Below, piece by piece: positions 1 through 10,494 of a stretch of 64,000 nucleotides of DNA. The DNA comes from Podarcis raffonei. Its lineage: Eukaryota > Chordata > Lepidosauria > Squamata > Lacertidae. The stretch covers positions 31,744,501-31,808,500 of the forward strand of contig NC_070614.1 in the NCBI RefSeq assembly GCF_027172205.1, written 5' to 3'. Both the position numbers and the translations under genes were made by a program. A model generated the notes under the pieces. It saw nothing but the letters and a program-made list of their open reading frames with translations. It ran no database searches and was not told where the DNA came from. Positions within the stretch are counted from its first letter, which is position 1. Each line of letters begins with the position of its first letter.

Positions 1-614
1 GGCTTGTGCACTTCCATTTTTGTCACAATTTCCCATTCAATGTGGCATACCAGATCTCACAATTATACAACTATAATCGAACGTATTGGGTTGGACTCAC
101 ATTTAGTCATATACTTGCAACAGAACCTCTGAAGTCAATGGGTCTACTAATAGCATCACCAAGTCTGGATTTAATCGAACAAAATTAAAATCCAGTTAGA
201 AAAAGTTGGCAAGCAATTGAAATGCCTTCAAGTGTAAAATTCATAGGGTAAGATATGCTTCAGATGCAAGAGCCCATGTACCTTCTCAACCAAGCACTTT
301 CAACCTTCCCTGGACACTTACCCCCAAACATGTAACCGAGTATTTTTTCCCTTTAAAAAAGACAGCATATTTAAAGGTAATAGTCACTAAATGTAGCATC
401 AGCTATTAGTGCCAGCAGGCATGTGAGGGAGTGTTAGTTAATTCTTGTTTAGGCATCTTGGGATCCTGCTCCCAAGAGCGCAGCAGAGCTGATCAGAATC
501 CTCAAGGCAATTTTGCTGCTTCGACTTTGGTAATAGAAACAAACAAAAAACAACAGATACAACATGTGCTTCAGTACATGAAAAATGATCACTCTATGGC
601 TATTTATTTAGTTA
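1..614. other. Intergenic, nothing recognised
   Basis: AT-rich non-coding sequence. The open frames here are short, lack receptor or transposon motifs, and I see no repeat family I can name. Confidence 0.5.
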
Positions 615-860
615 TACAGTAGTACCTCAGGTTACATATGCTTCAGGTTACATACGCTTCAGGTTACAGACTCCGCTAACCCAGAAATAGTGCTTCAGAT
701 TAAGAACTTTGCTTCAGGATGAGAACAGAAATCATGCTCCTGCGGCGCGGCGGCAGCAGGAGGCCCCATTAGCTAAAGTGGTGCTTCAGGTTAAGAACAG
801 TTTCAGGTTAAGAACAGACCTCTGGAACGAATTAAGTACTTAACCCGAGGTACCACTGTA
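615..860. mobile_element. Tigger/mariner-like MITE, copy 1
   Basis: A 242-bp non-coding element (617-858) flanked by TA dinucleotides. Its ends are inverted repeats of the form CAGTRGTACCTC...GAGGTACCACTG. The body contains repeated 'TTCAGGTTA(C/A)' words and a GC-rich centre. CAG...CTG ends with a TA target duplication fit the Tc1/mariner (Tigger/pogo) superfamily, but there is no transposase, so this is a non-autonomous derivative. Two further copies lie at 10830 and 38162. Confidence 0.8.
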
Positions 861-1304
861 TCCAAACACTGTAGCCATTTCTAGATAGAGATAGGCTTTC
901 ACAAACTATCCATTTCCTGGTAACATCCTGGCTGAATTGCTATATTGCATTATACATGGGGCTGCCCTTCAATATGACTCCTTTAGTGCAAAACCTGGCT
1001 GCAATAATTCTAACTGAAGAGAATTCTAACTACCATTCCATTTTTTATTATTTATTTATTTATTTGCCGTCATGTGCCTCTATCTGCAATAGATTCCAGA
1101 CCTATCAGAAAAGATTACTTCCATCCCCCCAGTTTACTCACTTCTATGTCATTTTCCCAGAATGTGGGGAAAAACGGAGGAATATTAAGTGGAGTAGGAC
1201 GTGAGAGACCATGGTTAAAATCAGTCATAAAACATATTGTGTGACTTTGGGATAGTCAGTCCCAGACTGACCTATCTGGCCCAGTTGCTGAGGGAATAAC
1301 CTCT

Positions 1305-1415
1305 GTTTATTTGTTTCATTTAACAAAATTTATATACCACTTGATTGTAATAAAGCCTCCACATGGCTAACAAGAAATATATAATTATTAATAAAAATAG
1401 TTAAAAACATTTTCT
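1305..1415 (-). mobile_element. L2-like LINE 3' tail fragment
   Basis: The sequence reads, on the minus strand, as the typical L2/SINE tail of reptiles: a stretch resembling '...accactTgattg...' near a run of ATTTATTT-like words. It is short and diverged. Assigned by general resemblance only. Confidence 0.35.
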
Positions 1416-2121
1416 TTTCTTTTTTAGTCCTAAATTACCGGTATGTGGCACCTGTAACATTGCCAGTTCCACAGACAAAAACAGTCGGATGGGCATAAAT
1501 GGGGTATAGCAAGCTTACAAGTAAACTGATCTCAAGCCTTCACAGTATGGTACATGTGGAATGGCCTCCATTAATGAATGATGAGGTATGTGGTCAGTAA
1601 TTGTTCCTTGTATTTTTCTATTAGTTTCCAGTTGGTTCCTGTCATTCAGAGTGTTCATATACATTAGAAATGATGGTTGTGTGAACTGAAAAGAGTGGAG
1701 ATGCTAAAGATTTGTTGTGTTAATGTTCTGCATAATGTTATGCACATCTCTGTCATAATAGCATATAATAATTTAATATTTTGTTTAGTAATTTCTGAAT
1801 GTATAAATTTTATCATATTGTCACCCCAATCTCCAAGCAGTCCTGCACTGTGATGTGTGAAAATTTACTCTGCACAAGTGCTATCTGCACATGAAAGGAA
1901 CTGTCTCCCTGGGTCAATTGGGGGCGGGGTGTTGCTTATGTTCTTGTTTTCTTTTTATGATCAGTGTGTGTCCATATCTGTAGGTTTGTGTGCTGCATGT
2001 CCGCCGGTGTGTGTAGTATGAGTATAATAGACTAAGAGTGGAGACCCAGCTCTGGCATGCAGCTCTTGGAGGGATAATTTATCATGAACACAACCCACTG
2101 GACAACAAAAGTTCAAATTAG
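1416..2121. other. Intergenic, nothing recognised
   Basis: Non-coding sequence with no recognisable gene, RNA or repeat family. Confidence 0.45.
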
Positions 2122-2539
2122 ATGGTTCTACTAATCACAGTGCGGGTGGCACTGTGGGTTCTACTAATGGTTCTACTAATCACAGCGCGGGTGGTGCTGT
2201 GGGAAAAACCTCAGCACCTAGGACTTGCCAATCGTATGGTCGGCGGTTCGAATCCCCGCGGCGGGGTGCGCTCCCGTCATTCGGTCCCAGCGCCTGCCAA
2301 CCTAGCAGTTCGAAAGCACCCCCGGGTGCAAGTAGATAAATAGGGACCACTTACCAGCGGGAAGGTAAACGGCATTCCGTGTGCTGTGCTGGCTCACCAG
2401 ATGCAGCTTGTCACGCTGGCCACGTGACCCGGAAGTGTCTGCGGACAGCGCTGGCTCCCGGCCTATAGAGTGAGATGAGCGCACAACCCTGGAGTCTGGC
2501 AAGACTAGCCCGTACGGGCAGGGGTACCTTTACCTTACT
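2122..2539 (+). mobile_element. Sauria SINE, copy 1 (with duplicated head)
   Basis: A tRNA-derived SINE. It has an internal pol III B box GGTTCGAATCC at 2245-2255, the body words 'cctagcagttcgaaagcac' and 'aagtagataaatag', and a CCTTTACCTT-type tail. The family tail is known to resemble the 3' end of BovB LINEs. The head is unusual: the opening 'cacagYGCGGGTGG...CTGTGGG' occurs twice (from about 2138 and about 2180), separated by repeated 'ttctactaat'. The word 'actaatca' occurs before the body and after the tail and may be the target-site duplication. Confidence 0.85.
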
Positions 2540-2552
2540 AATCAATATTGTG

Positions 2553-2903
2553 GAACACGGGTGGCGCTGTGGGTTAAACCACAGAGCCTAGGGCTTGCCG
2601 ATCAGAAGGTTGGCGGTTCGAATCCCCACGACGGGGTGAGCTCCCGTTGCTCGGTCCCAGCTCCTGCCAACCTAGCAGTTCGAAAGCACGTCAAAGTGCA
2701 AGTAGATAAATAGGTACCGCTCCAGCAGGAAAGTAGACGGCGTTTCCGTGCGCTGCTCTGGTTCGCCAGAAGCGGCTTAGTCATGCTGGCCACATGACCC
2801 GGAAGCTGTACGCCGGCTCCCTCGGCCAATAAAGCGAGATGAGCGCCGCAACCCCAGAGTCGGTCATGACTGGACCTAATGGTCAGGGTGCCCTTTACCT
2901 TTA
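2553..2903 (+). mobile_element. Sauria SINE, copy 2
   Basis: A full-length SINE starting 'cgggtggcgctgtgggttaa', with a B box GGTTCGAATCC near 2616 and ending in 'ccctttaccttta'. It is flanked by 'actaatcaatattgtgga' on the left and 'actaatcaatattatgaa' on the right, a near-perfect target-site duplication. It therefore inserted just downstream of copy 1, giving a tandem pair. Confidence 0.9.
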
Positions 2904-2905
2904 CT

Positions 2906-3465
2906 AATCAATATTATGAAACAATAGAAAGAAAATTGCCAGATGACATTTTTATGCAAAAATAATTTTTATAATATTGTAGAATGATCAAGAACAAAAT
3001 GCCCCACAATGTCATGTTCTGTTCAGAACATTTTGGGAAAATGATACATTTTATGTTCTTCAACTTTCTTTTTCTAACTAAATGTTTACATGGAATATTT
3101 GTTAATATGGTGACATTCGATTGTCGTATACATGTATCACTTGTAAGTGAAATACACTGTCTTGAGATGATGGTGAAATGCGTGATCAATTGACAATGAA
3201 TTATATGAAAAATGAGGTGGAGGAATTATGGAATGATTTGTATCACAGATTCAGGAACAGAACAAACTGGTTTACACTTATTTCACTGGGTCCATTTAGT
3301 TCAGTATTGTCAGCACTGACTTGCAGTAGCCCTCTATTACTTCAGAGGTGGAATCATGATCCCCCAGCCAGGACTTGCCAGGGGTAAAGGCAGGAACCTG
3401 CTGCATGGAAAGCAAATACTCCACCAAAAGTTATGTTGCTGGGTTAAAAATGGCATTGCCAACCT
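2906..3465. other. 3' flank of OR14 gene 1
   Basis: Non-coding AT-rich DNA between the SINE pair and the stop codon of the first OR14 gene. It should contain that gene's 3' UTR. I do not see a convincing poly(A) site to assign. Confidence 0.4.
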
Positions 3466-4407
3466 TTAACATATAGAACAGTATACAACACCATTTTTAT
3501 AGAACAGTTTCCACAAAGCAGTCTTAATTTCTTTGTTTCTCATACTGTAAATAAATGGATTTAATGTGGGAGGAATTATGGTATATATCACAGCAAAAAC
3601 TATATCTAGATCAGAAGAAGAGTCAGTGGGTGGCCTTACGTAGGCAAAGGCACCAGTGAACATAAGCAAAGAGACAACAGTGAGGTGGGGAATGCAAGTG
3701 GAGAGGGCTTTTTTCTGACCATCTGAAGAAGGTATTCTGAGCACTGTAGAAAAGATCTGCATGTATGTTATGATGATGAAAATGAAGCATCCTACTGATA
3801 TAATAAAGGCTATCACAAGAACCCGAACTTCAACTAGGTAAAAGTCGGAGCAAGAGATCTTCAGTAATTTTGAGATTTCACAGAAGAACTGATGGACAGA
3901 ATTAGCACAGAAGGTATTACCAAAGGTGCTCCCAGTATGTAACATGGCAGCAAGAAAGCCTGTGATCCACCCAATGGCTACCATCCGCATACAGGCTCCT
4001 TTGTGCATAATTGTCTCATATTGCAGTGGTCTGCAAATAGCAACGTAACGGTCATGTGCCATTATAGTTAGGAGAGCAAAATCTGATATTCCAAAAAAAT
4101 GTAAAAAGAAAACCTGAGCAACACATCCAAAATAAGAAATTAACCTGTTGTTGTAAAGGGAAATAGCCATTGATTTGGGCACCATAACTGTGACTGTTCC
4201 AAGGTCCATGATGGCCAAATTCATTAGAAAGAAATACATAGGGGTATGAAGGTGGTGATCAAGGACAATGACAATGACAATTAAAAGATTCCCTATTATT
4301 GCCATCAAGTACAAGACTAGGAACATGAAGAAGTGCAAGAGCTGTAGTTCTCGAATATCTGAGAATCCCAGCAGCAGAAATGCAGGCATGGAGGTAAGAT
4401 TGTGCAT
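3466..4407 (-). CDS. Olfactory receptor, OR14-type (gene 1)
   Basis: A class II odorant receptor: a rhodopsin-like seven-helix GPCR that couples to Golf in cilia of olfactory neurons. The 313-residue protein begins MHNLTSM, with an N-glycosylation site NLT. It shows GN at 39-40 in TM1, PMYFF at 56-60 in TM2, a conserved Cys at 95, the MAHDRYVAIC motif at 117-126, KKALSTCxPHLTVVS entering TM6 and PTLNPFIYSMRN in TM7. The start chosen (4405-4407) is the one shared with the two paralogs. An in-frame ATG at 4429-4431 also lies inside the presumed exon and would add eight residues. The frame runs further upstream but crosses a splice acceptor (AG at 4437-4438), so that part is probably intron. The OR14 assignment rests on the sequence resemblance of the 'FLLLGFSDIREL' start and 'VPKS' segment; the exact ortholog is unknown. 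Confidence 0.93.
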   Translation of the reverse strand: MHNLTSMPAFLLLGFSDIRELQLLHFFMFLVLYLMAIIGNLLIVIVIVLDHHLHTPMYFFLMNLAIMDLGTVTVMVPKSMAISLYNNRLISYFGCVAQVFFLHFFGISDFALLTIMAHDRYVAICRPLQYETIMHKGACMRMVAIGWITGFLAAMLHTGSTFGNTFCANSVHQFFCEISKLLKISCSDFYLVEVRVLVIAFIISVGCFIFIIITYMQIFSTVLRIPSSDGQKKALSTCIPHLTVVSLLMFTGAFAYVRPPTDSSSDLDIVFAVIYTIIPPTLNPFIYSMRNKEIKTALWKLFYKNGVVYCSIC

Positions 4408-4436
4408 TATGTTCACAGCACTTATCCACATGTTAC

Positions 4437-5508
4437 CTGTACAAGCAAGAGGATAAGGACTATTAGTGTACAATTATTGATTCATCAATTTAATTTAAAC
4501 TGAGCTTCTCTGATCTAGAAATCAAGTCCACCAAATATTCCTTTGCATAATCAGCAATAATTGTTGTCCCCTCTGTTTTCTCATCAGATAATCCCTATCC
4601 ACTTGTGCCCCCCCCCACACACACCATTTGCAAATGTAGGCAAGGTGTGGTGAGTCTATACTCCCTGAAATCCTTCCCCTGGCATCTATGCATTCAGAAA
4701 TGGAAGTTACATGCATATATTTATATGTGCATAGGAGCTCACCAATCAGTTGCTGGCCCCAATTATGCAGGGTGCCAGATAAGGTGGACAGACTAAAGAC
4801 ACACAATGTACACAATACATATTGACTGGGTGGAAGTCCTAGTCTAATCTGGATTTTTTAAAAAACACAACTGGTGCAAACATTTCTTCAGCCAGCTAAT
4901 ATCCACAAATAATTCATCACAAATCTGCCTATGCCCTGTGAGCAATATACTGTTGGGAAACTGATTTTAATCTGAGACCACTTCTTCCCTACTGGGGATG
5001 GGTGGGTATGTGGAATCACAATTTGCAGTATTCTTAGATTTGTTATGTTTCCAGTTTAAATGTACAAAGATATTTAAGTGTTACCACCTTATCTGCCGAG
5101 TCTGATTCTGATTCATTCCACAGATATAGGAATGCCAGTTAATGTAATATGTTTGTATTATTTTTCTTTCAATTCATTAACCTCAGTTCTGAGAAATTGT
5201 TTACGTCAAAATGCAGTGTAAGCAGTGCTTTTTTTCTAAAAAAAAAAATGTTTGGGGTACTCTCATTTTCCTACTCATATTGAAATACTGCCCCTCAATG
5301 AGGCCAAACTTAGATTCATAAAATGTTTAGGGGTATGCGTACCCATGCATCTCCCCCCCCCTCAAGAAAAGCACTGAGTGTAAGAGTAACATGCAGAAAG
5401 ATGTAGGTGTGGTGATGAAGAATGATGAGAAGAAATAATGAGTTGCAGTTTTCTTGCCACAGGTATTGTTCACAGTAAAGTTCACAGCTAAAAACCCCAA
5501 CCACTTAC
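4437..5508 (-). other. 5' UTR intron of OR14 gene 1
   Basis: The predicted donor is AGAG|GTAAGTGG (exon edge at 5509) and the acceptor is 'cttgtacag' just upstream of the coding exon. Both sites recur at matching places in the two paralogs. No coding sequence or young insertion is seen inside. Confidence 0.65.
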
Positions 5509-5630
5509 CTCTTCCTTTTAAAACAGTTTCAGCCTGGGTAAGTGAAGTTTTTCATATCACTACTATAGGCCATGACTGGTCAGACATTCACTGAGACATC
5601 TGAGATTATTTCTTCTTCTTCTGGCACATG
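5509..5630 (-). other. Presumed non-coding 5' exon of OR14 gene 1
   Basis: Its 3' edge is fixed by the conserved donor at 5508/5509. The 5' edge is an estimate, about 30 bp downstream of the TATA-like word at 5653-5660. The sequence aligns by eye with the same interval of OR14 genes 2 and 3. Confidence 0.5.
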
Positions 5631-5652
5631 CCAGAATATTGTATAACAGATG

Positions 5653-5742
5653 TATTTATAAACTGGTTTTTAAAAGGTGTGTGTGTTAGAAGGAGCTTAA
5701 TTGGATATGTGCTTTGGCATTGTGGCAAATTGCTCCCATGAG
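5653..5742 (-). promoter_or_regulatory. Conserved OR14 promoter block, gene 1
   Basis: On the minus strand this holds, in order, an O/E (EBF)-like word (complement of TTGCTCCCATGAG, 5730-5742), a homeodomain (LHX2-like) word (complement of TTAATTG, 5697-5703) and TATAAATA (5653-5660). Known OR promoters typically combine homeodomain and O/E sites near the start. The same order and spacing occur at 11622-11714 upstream of OR14 gene 2. The O/E match is only partial. Confidence 0.55.
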
Positions 5743-6930
5743 TCCAAAACAGTTGATCAGAACCAGAACTCCGCAATTATTGTTTCCTCTGTTTCTGTCA
5801 CAAATGTAAGCAACTCATATATGCTCACTGTCTTATAGAGGATTCCAGATCACACTGCCTATACAGAGAGGTTTTCCATCTTGACCCTGGCAGACCTATG
5901 TGCACATTGGAACATGAAAAGAGGATTTGTCTGCATATCTATGAATCAATCCATACATGGGTTCCTCAATGGTACTTGGGAAGATTTCTGAGGACTGCCT
6001 TCTTTCTTTCCATGTTTTTTAAAAAGTTTATTGGATTGCCTGGTAAATTGTCCACCATGCAGATAAAACATACTGTTACAAAAGTTGGGTGCCTCCCTCT
6101 CTCTTTGCTGAGCGGTGGCAGGAGCCCATGGGGTTCCAGGCATTCACTCACGATCTGTGACCACTTATTCCTTAAAGTGGGAATAAATTAAATTAGACAT
6201 GTTTAAAACAAAACTGGTATTTTATTTATACACACCCAATGAGCATTACAGCTTGATGGTTACTTTGGTAAAGTACAAGCTTGATTTTGGTCAAAGTCTT
6301 TTTTTACAGAAGTGTTTAAGAATTTTACTAATGACTTTAACAGTGTTCCTAAATCACCTGATTCATCCTAGAATGGCTCTTTGTCCCACCATGCTAGTAA
6401 AACACATCTAGCCCCCTTATATAATATGTTATAATTGTTTTATGAAATAATCTAGTTTGCCCTGCCTAGCAAACCTCTAGCTGCTCAGCTATTCTCCCAT
6501 CCAAGCCCTATCTAACACTTTAACTGTCAGGTTTTACCTTTTACCTTTCCACTCCCTCCTGATTGGCTAGCACTTCACCTTGCTGTGATTGGCTACTGAG
6601 TCTTCAGGAGGCTGACCAAAGGACTGTCCACCACACACAGCTTTTCCTGACCTCACTGATAAAAGTACAGTAAAACCATCTTCATCATCATTATGAAGCT
6701 TCAAACCATGAGGTTCAACCATTTTTTTACAGTCCAATACCCCCATCCAAAGGGGCAACTGCACAACTTTGAAGGAGATCTTTGATCCACCATTGTCACT
6801 TGGTGACATGGAATTATTCTGCCAGCTTTGACTGATTACTCAGCTCTTGCCATTTATGTATAGAGATAGTCTTTCACAGCAATCCATGTTCTGGTTACCT
6901 CTTGCTTGAATTGTTGCATTGAATTATACC
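5743..6930. other. Intergenic, nothing recognised
   Basis: No gene, RNA or nameable repeat is seen between the OR14 gene 1 promoter block and the CR1 fragment. The left part (to about 5830) still aligns with the flank of OR14 gene 2. Confidence 0.45.
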
Positions 6931-7290
6931 TAGAATTGAACAGTTGGAAGGGACCTCAATGGCCATATAGCCCAACTCGTTACAATGCAGGAATAACAAG
7001 TAAATAATCCCTGACAGGGAGCCATCCAACCTCTATTTAAAAGCCTCCAATGAATAATAGTCCACCACCTTCAGAGGTAGTCGGTTCCATTGTCCAACAG
7101 CTCTTACCATCAGAAAGTTCTTCCTAACTTTCAATCAGAATCTCCTTTCTTGTAATTTGAATCCATTGGTTCAGGTCCTATCCTTTGGAGCAGTGAAAAA
7201 CAAGCTTGTGCCATCTTCCATGTGACAGCTCTTTGGATATTTGAAGATGGCCAAAACATTTCAGTCTTCTGCCGTTGAATATTCTAACTG
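6931..7290 (-). mobile_element. CR1 LINE 3' fragment
   Basis: Read on the minus strand, this matches the 3' end of CR1 ORF2 and its UTR. Plus-strand words 'cagttggaagggacctcaat', 'aacagctcttaccatcag' and 'aagttcttcctaactttc' correspond to the same segments in the better-preserved CR1 at 17098-17603. It is 5'-truncated and strongly diverged. Confidence 0.8.
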
Positions 7291-7458
7291 GTTCAACCAG
7301 GTGGAGTAATGTTACTCCATTTAAAAGTGGCTGGCAGTGGAGTTTACCTTTAAAATGCTACCTTCCATAGCATCCTGCTTGTCCCTTAAGATTTTTGGTT
7401 AAGTCCTTTTGCCTAGTGTTTCCCTCAGCACAGCTGCATTCTGCATGCACTACACTAC

Positions 7459-7514
7459 AAATATATAGAGAGACAGAGATAGATAGAAATAGAGATAGAG
7501 ATAGAGATAGATAT
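7459..7514. repeat. AGATAG-type microsatellite
   Basis: An imperfect run of GATA and GAGATA units, beginning 'tatatagagagacagagat'. It explains the open frames rich in Arg-Asp or Ser-Ile over this stretch. Confidence 0.85.
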
Positions 7515-7735
7515 GCCCCAGCTCTTCAAGATAACCCTCATAGGTTGCACTACATTATTTTGTCTGTTCTGGCATTTCAAAGGGTTAAAGTGCATCTGTC
7601 TGTTATCAGTGTCAAAGATCATTTGTTCCCTCTCAGGATGTAAATTACATTTCAAAATGCTATTGTATTGTATTTGCCAACATACCAGGAAGAAGAATCA
7701 ACACAACCAAATGTGAATAAATAGGATGTACTTTG

Positions 7736-7975
7736 TACTTTGGTTGTCAAATGAAATCCATTCCGGAAGTCTGTTCAACTTCCAAAAAAGTTTGACAACC
7801 AAGGTGCAGCTTCCGATTGGGTGCAGGAGCTTCCTGCACTCAATTGGAAGCTGTGGAAGCCGTGTCGGACATCCAGCTTCCAAAGAACAATCACAAACTA
7901 GAACACTCACTTCTGGGTTTGCCGGGTTCGGGAGCCAAAATGTTCGAGTTGCAAGGCATATGAGATCCAAAGTAC
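7736..7975. mobile_element. Mariner-like MITE with GTACTTTGG ends
   Basis: A non-coding element with inverted ends 'gtactttgg...ccaaagtac' and an internal partial palindrome ('ttggttgtcaaa' against 'tttgacaaccaa'). It holds the words 'ccattccggaagtctg' and 'acttctgggtttgccgggtt'. The arrangement resembles Tc1/mariner-type MITEs. No transposase is present, and the exact ends are uncertain. Confidence 0.55.
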
Positions 7976-9514
7976 GGCTCTATTTATGAAATATAACAAC
8001 TTGAGGATCTGCAAAAACCAATTAACTAGTTAGATTCAACTAATGTAACCAAATCAAATCAAGTCCAGACAGGTGTTGATTAATAACAAGATAACAGTGA
8101 CTAAGGGATGCCCACAACCAAGCAACACTGTCTTAGGTACTGTAAGTGTTCCATTCCTTCTGAAATCTCATCACCTGCCTGGACCACATGCCAGTTTTCC
8201 AAACTGAAGGAACACCACTCCAACAAAAAACACCCAACAGTCTGGAGTTGGCAAAAAATAGAAGACCCCAGTCAATTAAGGTTTCCACAAATATTTCCTA
8301 CTCAGCCCTTGGAAAACTGATGACTAACCTGTAGACCCAGACTGCAAAAGGGCAGGAGGGTAGGCGCTGAATAAAGAAGAGGTAAGAGTGCAGGACAGAG
8401 CAAGCTGAAATAGGCTGTCACCACCTCTCTCCATTGGGCAAAATTGCCCATCAGGCCATAACATTCTCCCCTAGGGAGATACCACCTCTCCTCTTCTTCC
8501 AAGGGAGGAGGGGTGTGGCAAATTTGCCCCCTCCAAAAATAGTAGAATGGGATCGTACGAATAACATCTATGTCTGGAATATTTGTGATGAAGGTCAGAT
8601 TAGAACTATTTTAATTGATAAGGATGTAAATTCTGGCAATATACTGATTTTTGTTTGGGGACATCATCATCATAATTTATTATGGTCAAAGACCAGCTCG
8701 AAAAGCACAACTGGGACAGTTTTCACAAGAATAAAATATACATTTAAAACATTGAACAACAACGATAAACGCATATACACATAAAGACTTAAAGTTTGGG
8801 CTACCATACAAATTGGCCCTGCCACCATGGAGGCCAGCTTTTTATTCAATTCATACCTATAACCCAGGAATAAAAACCAAGTGATAAGGAATCATTCTAG
8901 TCAATATGATCTTCCTCTTCTTTTCCATGATCATGTTTCTCATGAATTCCCTCCATTTACATGTCAGGCTTACTTGTATTCAAATTCATTCCTTCTCCTC
9001 CTGCTCATTATACCTTCACCATTCTCAATTCAACAGCCTAGTTGAAAGATCTGCTACACTGAATTTAAAGAGCAGGGGTAATTCATGCAACAGTCCTCCA
9101 AATTAATTTTGTGGGAGGTGTGCATGGCTGGTGAACTTGGCTGGCATTTGCAGGTGAGCTATGAGACTTCGCAATGCTGAATTAAGGCACTATGAGAAAA
9201 GCTTTACCAGGATCATTTTCAGTGGTACAGAAATGATGCTAATCAATAAGTCATTGAAATATTATTTTTCTAAAAAAGGAAAAGAAATGAGGAAAAAATA
9301 GGGGGGGAGATCCTATTTCTGCATTAGAAATCAGGATTGAATAATTTTAGGTTTTATGTAGTCAAAATACTCAAGATGCACAGGAAAGCAACAAATGACA
9401 CTGAAGGAGGACAGAGAGAAATTCATTTATAAAAATGTTTGCTGAAAAGTGAAATGTGTATAGCACTTATGTTAAAAAGTGCATCCACACACATAAAAGC
9501 ATGCAAACTTATTT
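7976..9514. other. Intergenic, possible unclassified repeat at 8660-8770
   Basis: No gene is visible. The part around 8660-8770 ('ataatttattatggtcaaag', 'accagctcgaaaagcacaac') has the look of a LINE or SINE 3' tail on the minus strand, but I cannot name the family. The right end is the 3' flank of OR14 gene 2. Confidence 0.35.
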
Positions 9515-10465
9515 TTAAATAATAACTCTGGAAAATGTTTTCAAGGAATGTCCAAGATCTAAGAGTTTCCACAAAGCAGCCTTGATTTCCTTGTTTCTCA
9601 TACTGTAGATGAATGGATTCAATGTGGGAGGAATGATGGTATAGACCACAGCAAAAGAGATATCTGTATAAGAAGAAGCATTACTGGGAGGCCTTGCATA
9701 GGCAAAGACTCCACTGAAGAGAACCACAGAGACAACAGTGAGGTGGGGAATGCAAGTGGAGAGGGCTTTTTTCTGACCATGAACTGAAGGGATTCTGAGC
9801 ACTGTAGAAAAAATCTGAATGTATGTTATGATAATGAATATGAAACAACCTAGTCCCACACTCCAGCTCAGCACCAGGAATCCAACTTCAACTAAGTAGA
9901 AATCAGAGCAGGAGAGCTTCAGTAATGTTGGGACTTCACAAAAGAACTGATTGACAGCATTAGAACAGAAAGTGTTTGCAAAGATGCTACCTGTATGTAA
10001 CATGGCAAAAAGAAGGCTCGTAATCCACAGGATGGCCACCATCTGAATACAGGCTCCTTTGTGCATAATTGTCTCATAGTGGAGTGGGTTGCAAATAGCA
10101 ACATTGCGGTCATGTGCCATTATAGTTAGGAGGAAAAAATCTGATGTCCCAAATAAGAAATAAAAGAAAACTTGAGCAACACATCCGGAGTAAGAAATTG
10201 ACCTGCTGTTTAGGAGGGAAATAGCCATTGATTTGGGTACGATGACTGAAATTGTTCCAACATCCATCATGGCTAAATTCATCAGAAAGAAGTACATGGG
10301 TGTGTGAAGGTGGTGATCAAGGACAAATGCAATGACAATGAGAAGATTTCCTATTATTGCCATCAAGTACAAGGCTAGGAACACAAAGAAGTGTAAGACC
10401 TGCAGTTCTCGAATGTCTGAGAATCCTAGCAGGAGAAATGCAGACATGGAGGTAAGATTGTGCAT
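9515..10465 (-). CDS. Olfactory receptor, OR14-type (gene 2)
   Basis: A rhodopsin-like odorant receptor of 316 residues, start at 10463-10465 (MHNLTSM, with NLT glycosylation site). The frame is open a few codons further upstream, but the first of those codons is GTG, not ATG. It shares the full OR14 pattern with genes 1 and 3: GN in TM1, HTPMYFF in TM2, KKALSTCIPHLTVVS at TM6 and PTLNPFIYSMRN at TM7. One key residue is odd: the DRY motif at the end of TM3 reads MAHDRNVAIC, an Asn in place of Tyr, encoded AAT. The C-terminal tail is slightly longer (…KTFSRVII). The gene is otherwise complete and is in tandem with genes 1 and 3 at a start-to-start distance of 6058 and 5882 bp. Confidence 0.93.
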   Translation of the reverse strand: MHNLTSMSAFLLLGFSDIRELQVLHFFVFLALYLMAIIGNLLIVIAFVLDHHLHTPMYFFLMNLAMMDVGTISVIVPKSMAISLLNSRSISYSGCVAQVFFYFLFGTSDFFLLTIMAHDRNVAICNPLHYETIMHKGACIQMVAILWITSLLFAMLHTGSIFANTFCSNAVNQFFCEVPTLLKLSCSDFYLVEVGFLVLSWSVGLGCFIFIIITYIQIFSTVLRIPSVHGQKKALSTCIPHLTVVSVVLFSGVFAYARPPSNASSYTDISFAVVYTIIPPTLNPFIYSMRNKEIKAALWKLLDLGHSLKTFSRVII

Positions 10466-10494
10466 TATGCTCACAGGACTTGTTCAGATGCTTG

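Noticed and set aside
2215-2260. tRNA gene-like B box
   Set aside because: It belongs to a SINE. There is no cloverleaf or tRNA-length unit. The same holds at 2616 and 60716.
4408-4473. N-terminal extension of OR14 gene 1
   Set aside because: It crosses a conserved splice acceptor, starts with TTG, and is not shared with the paralogs.
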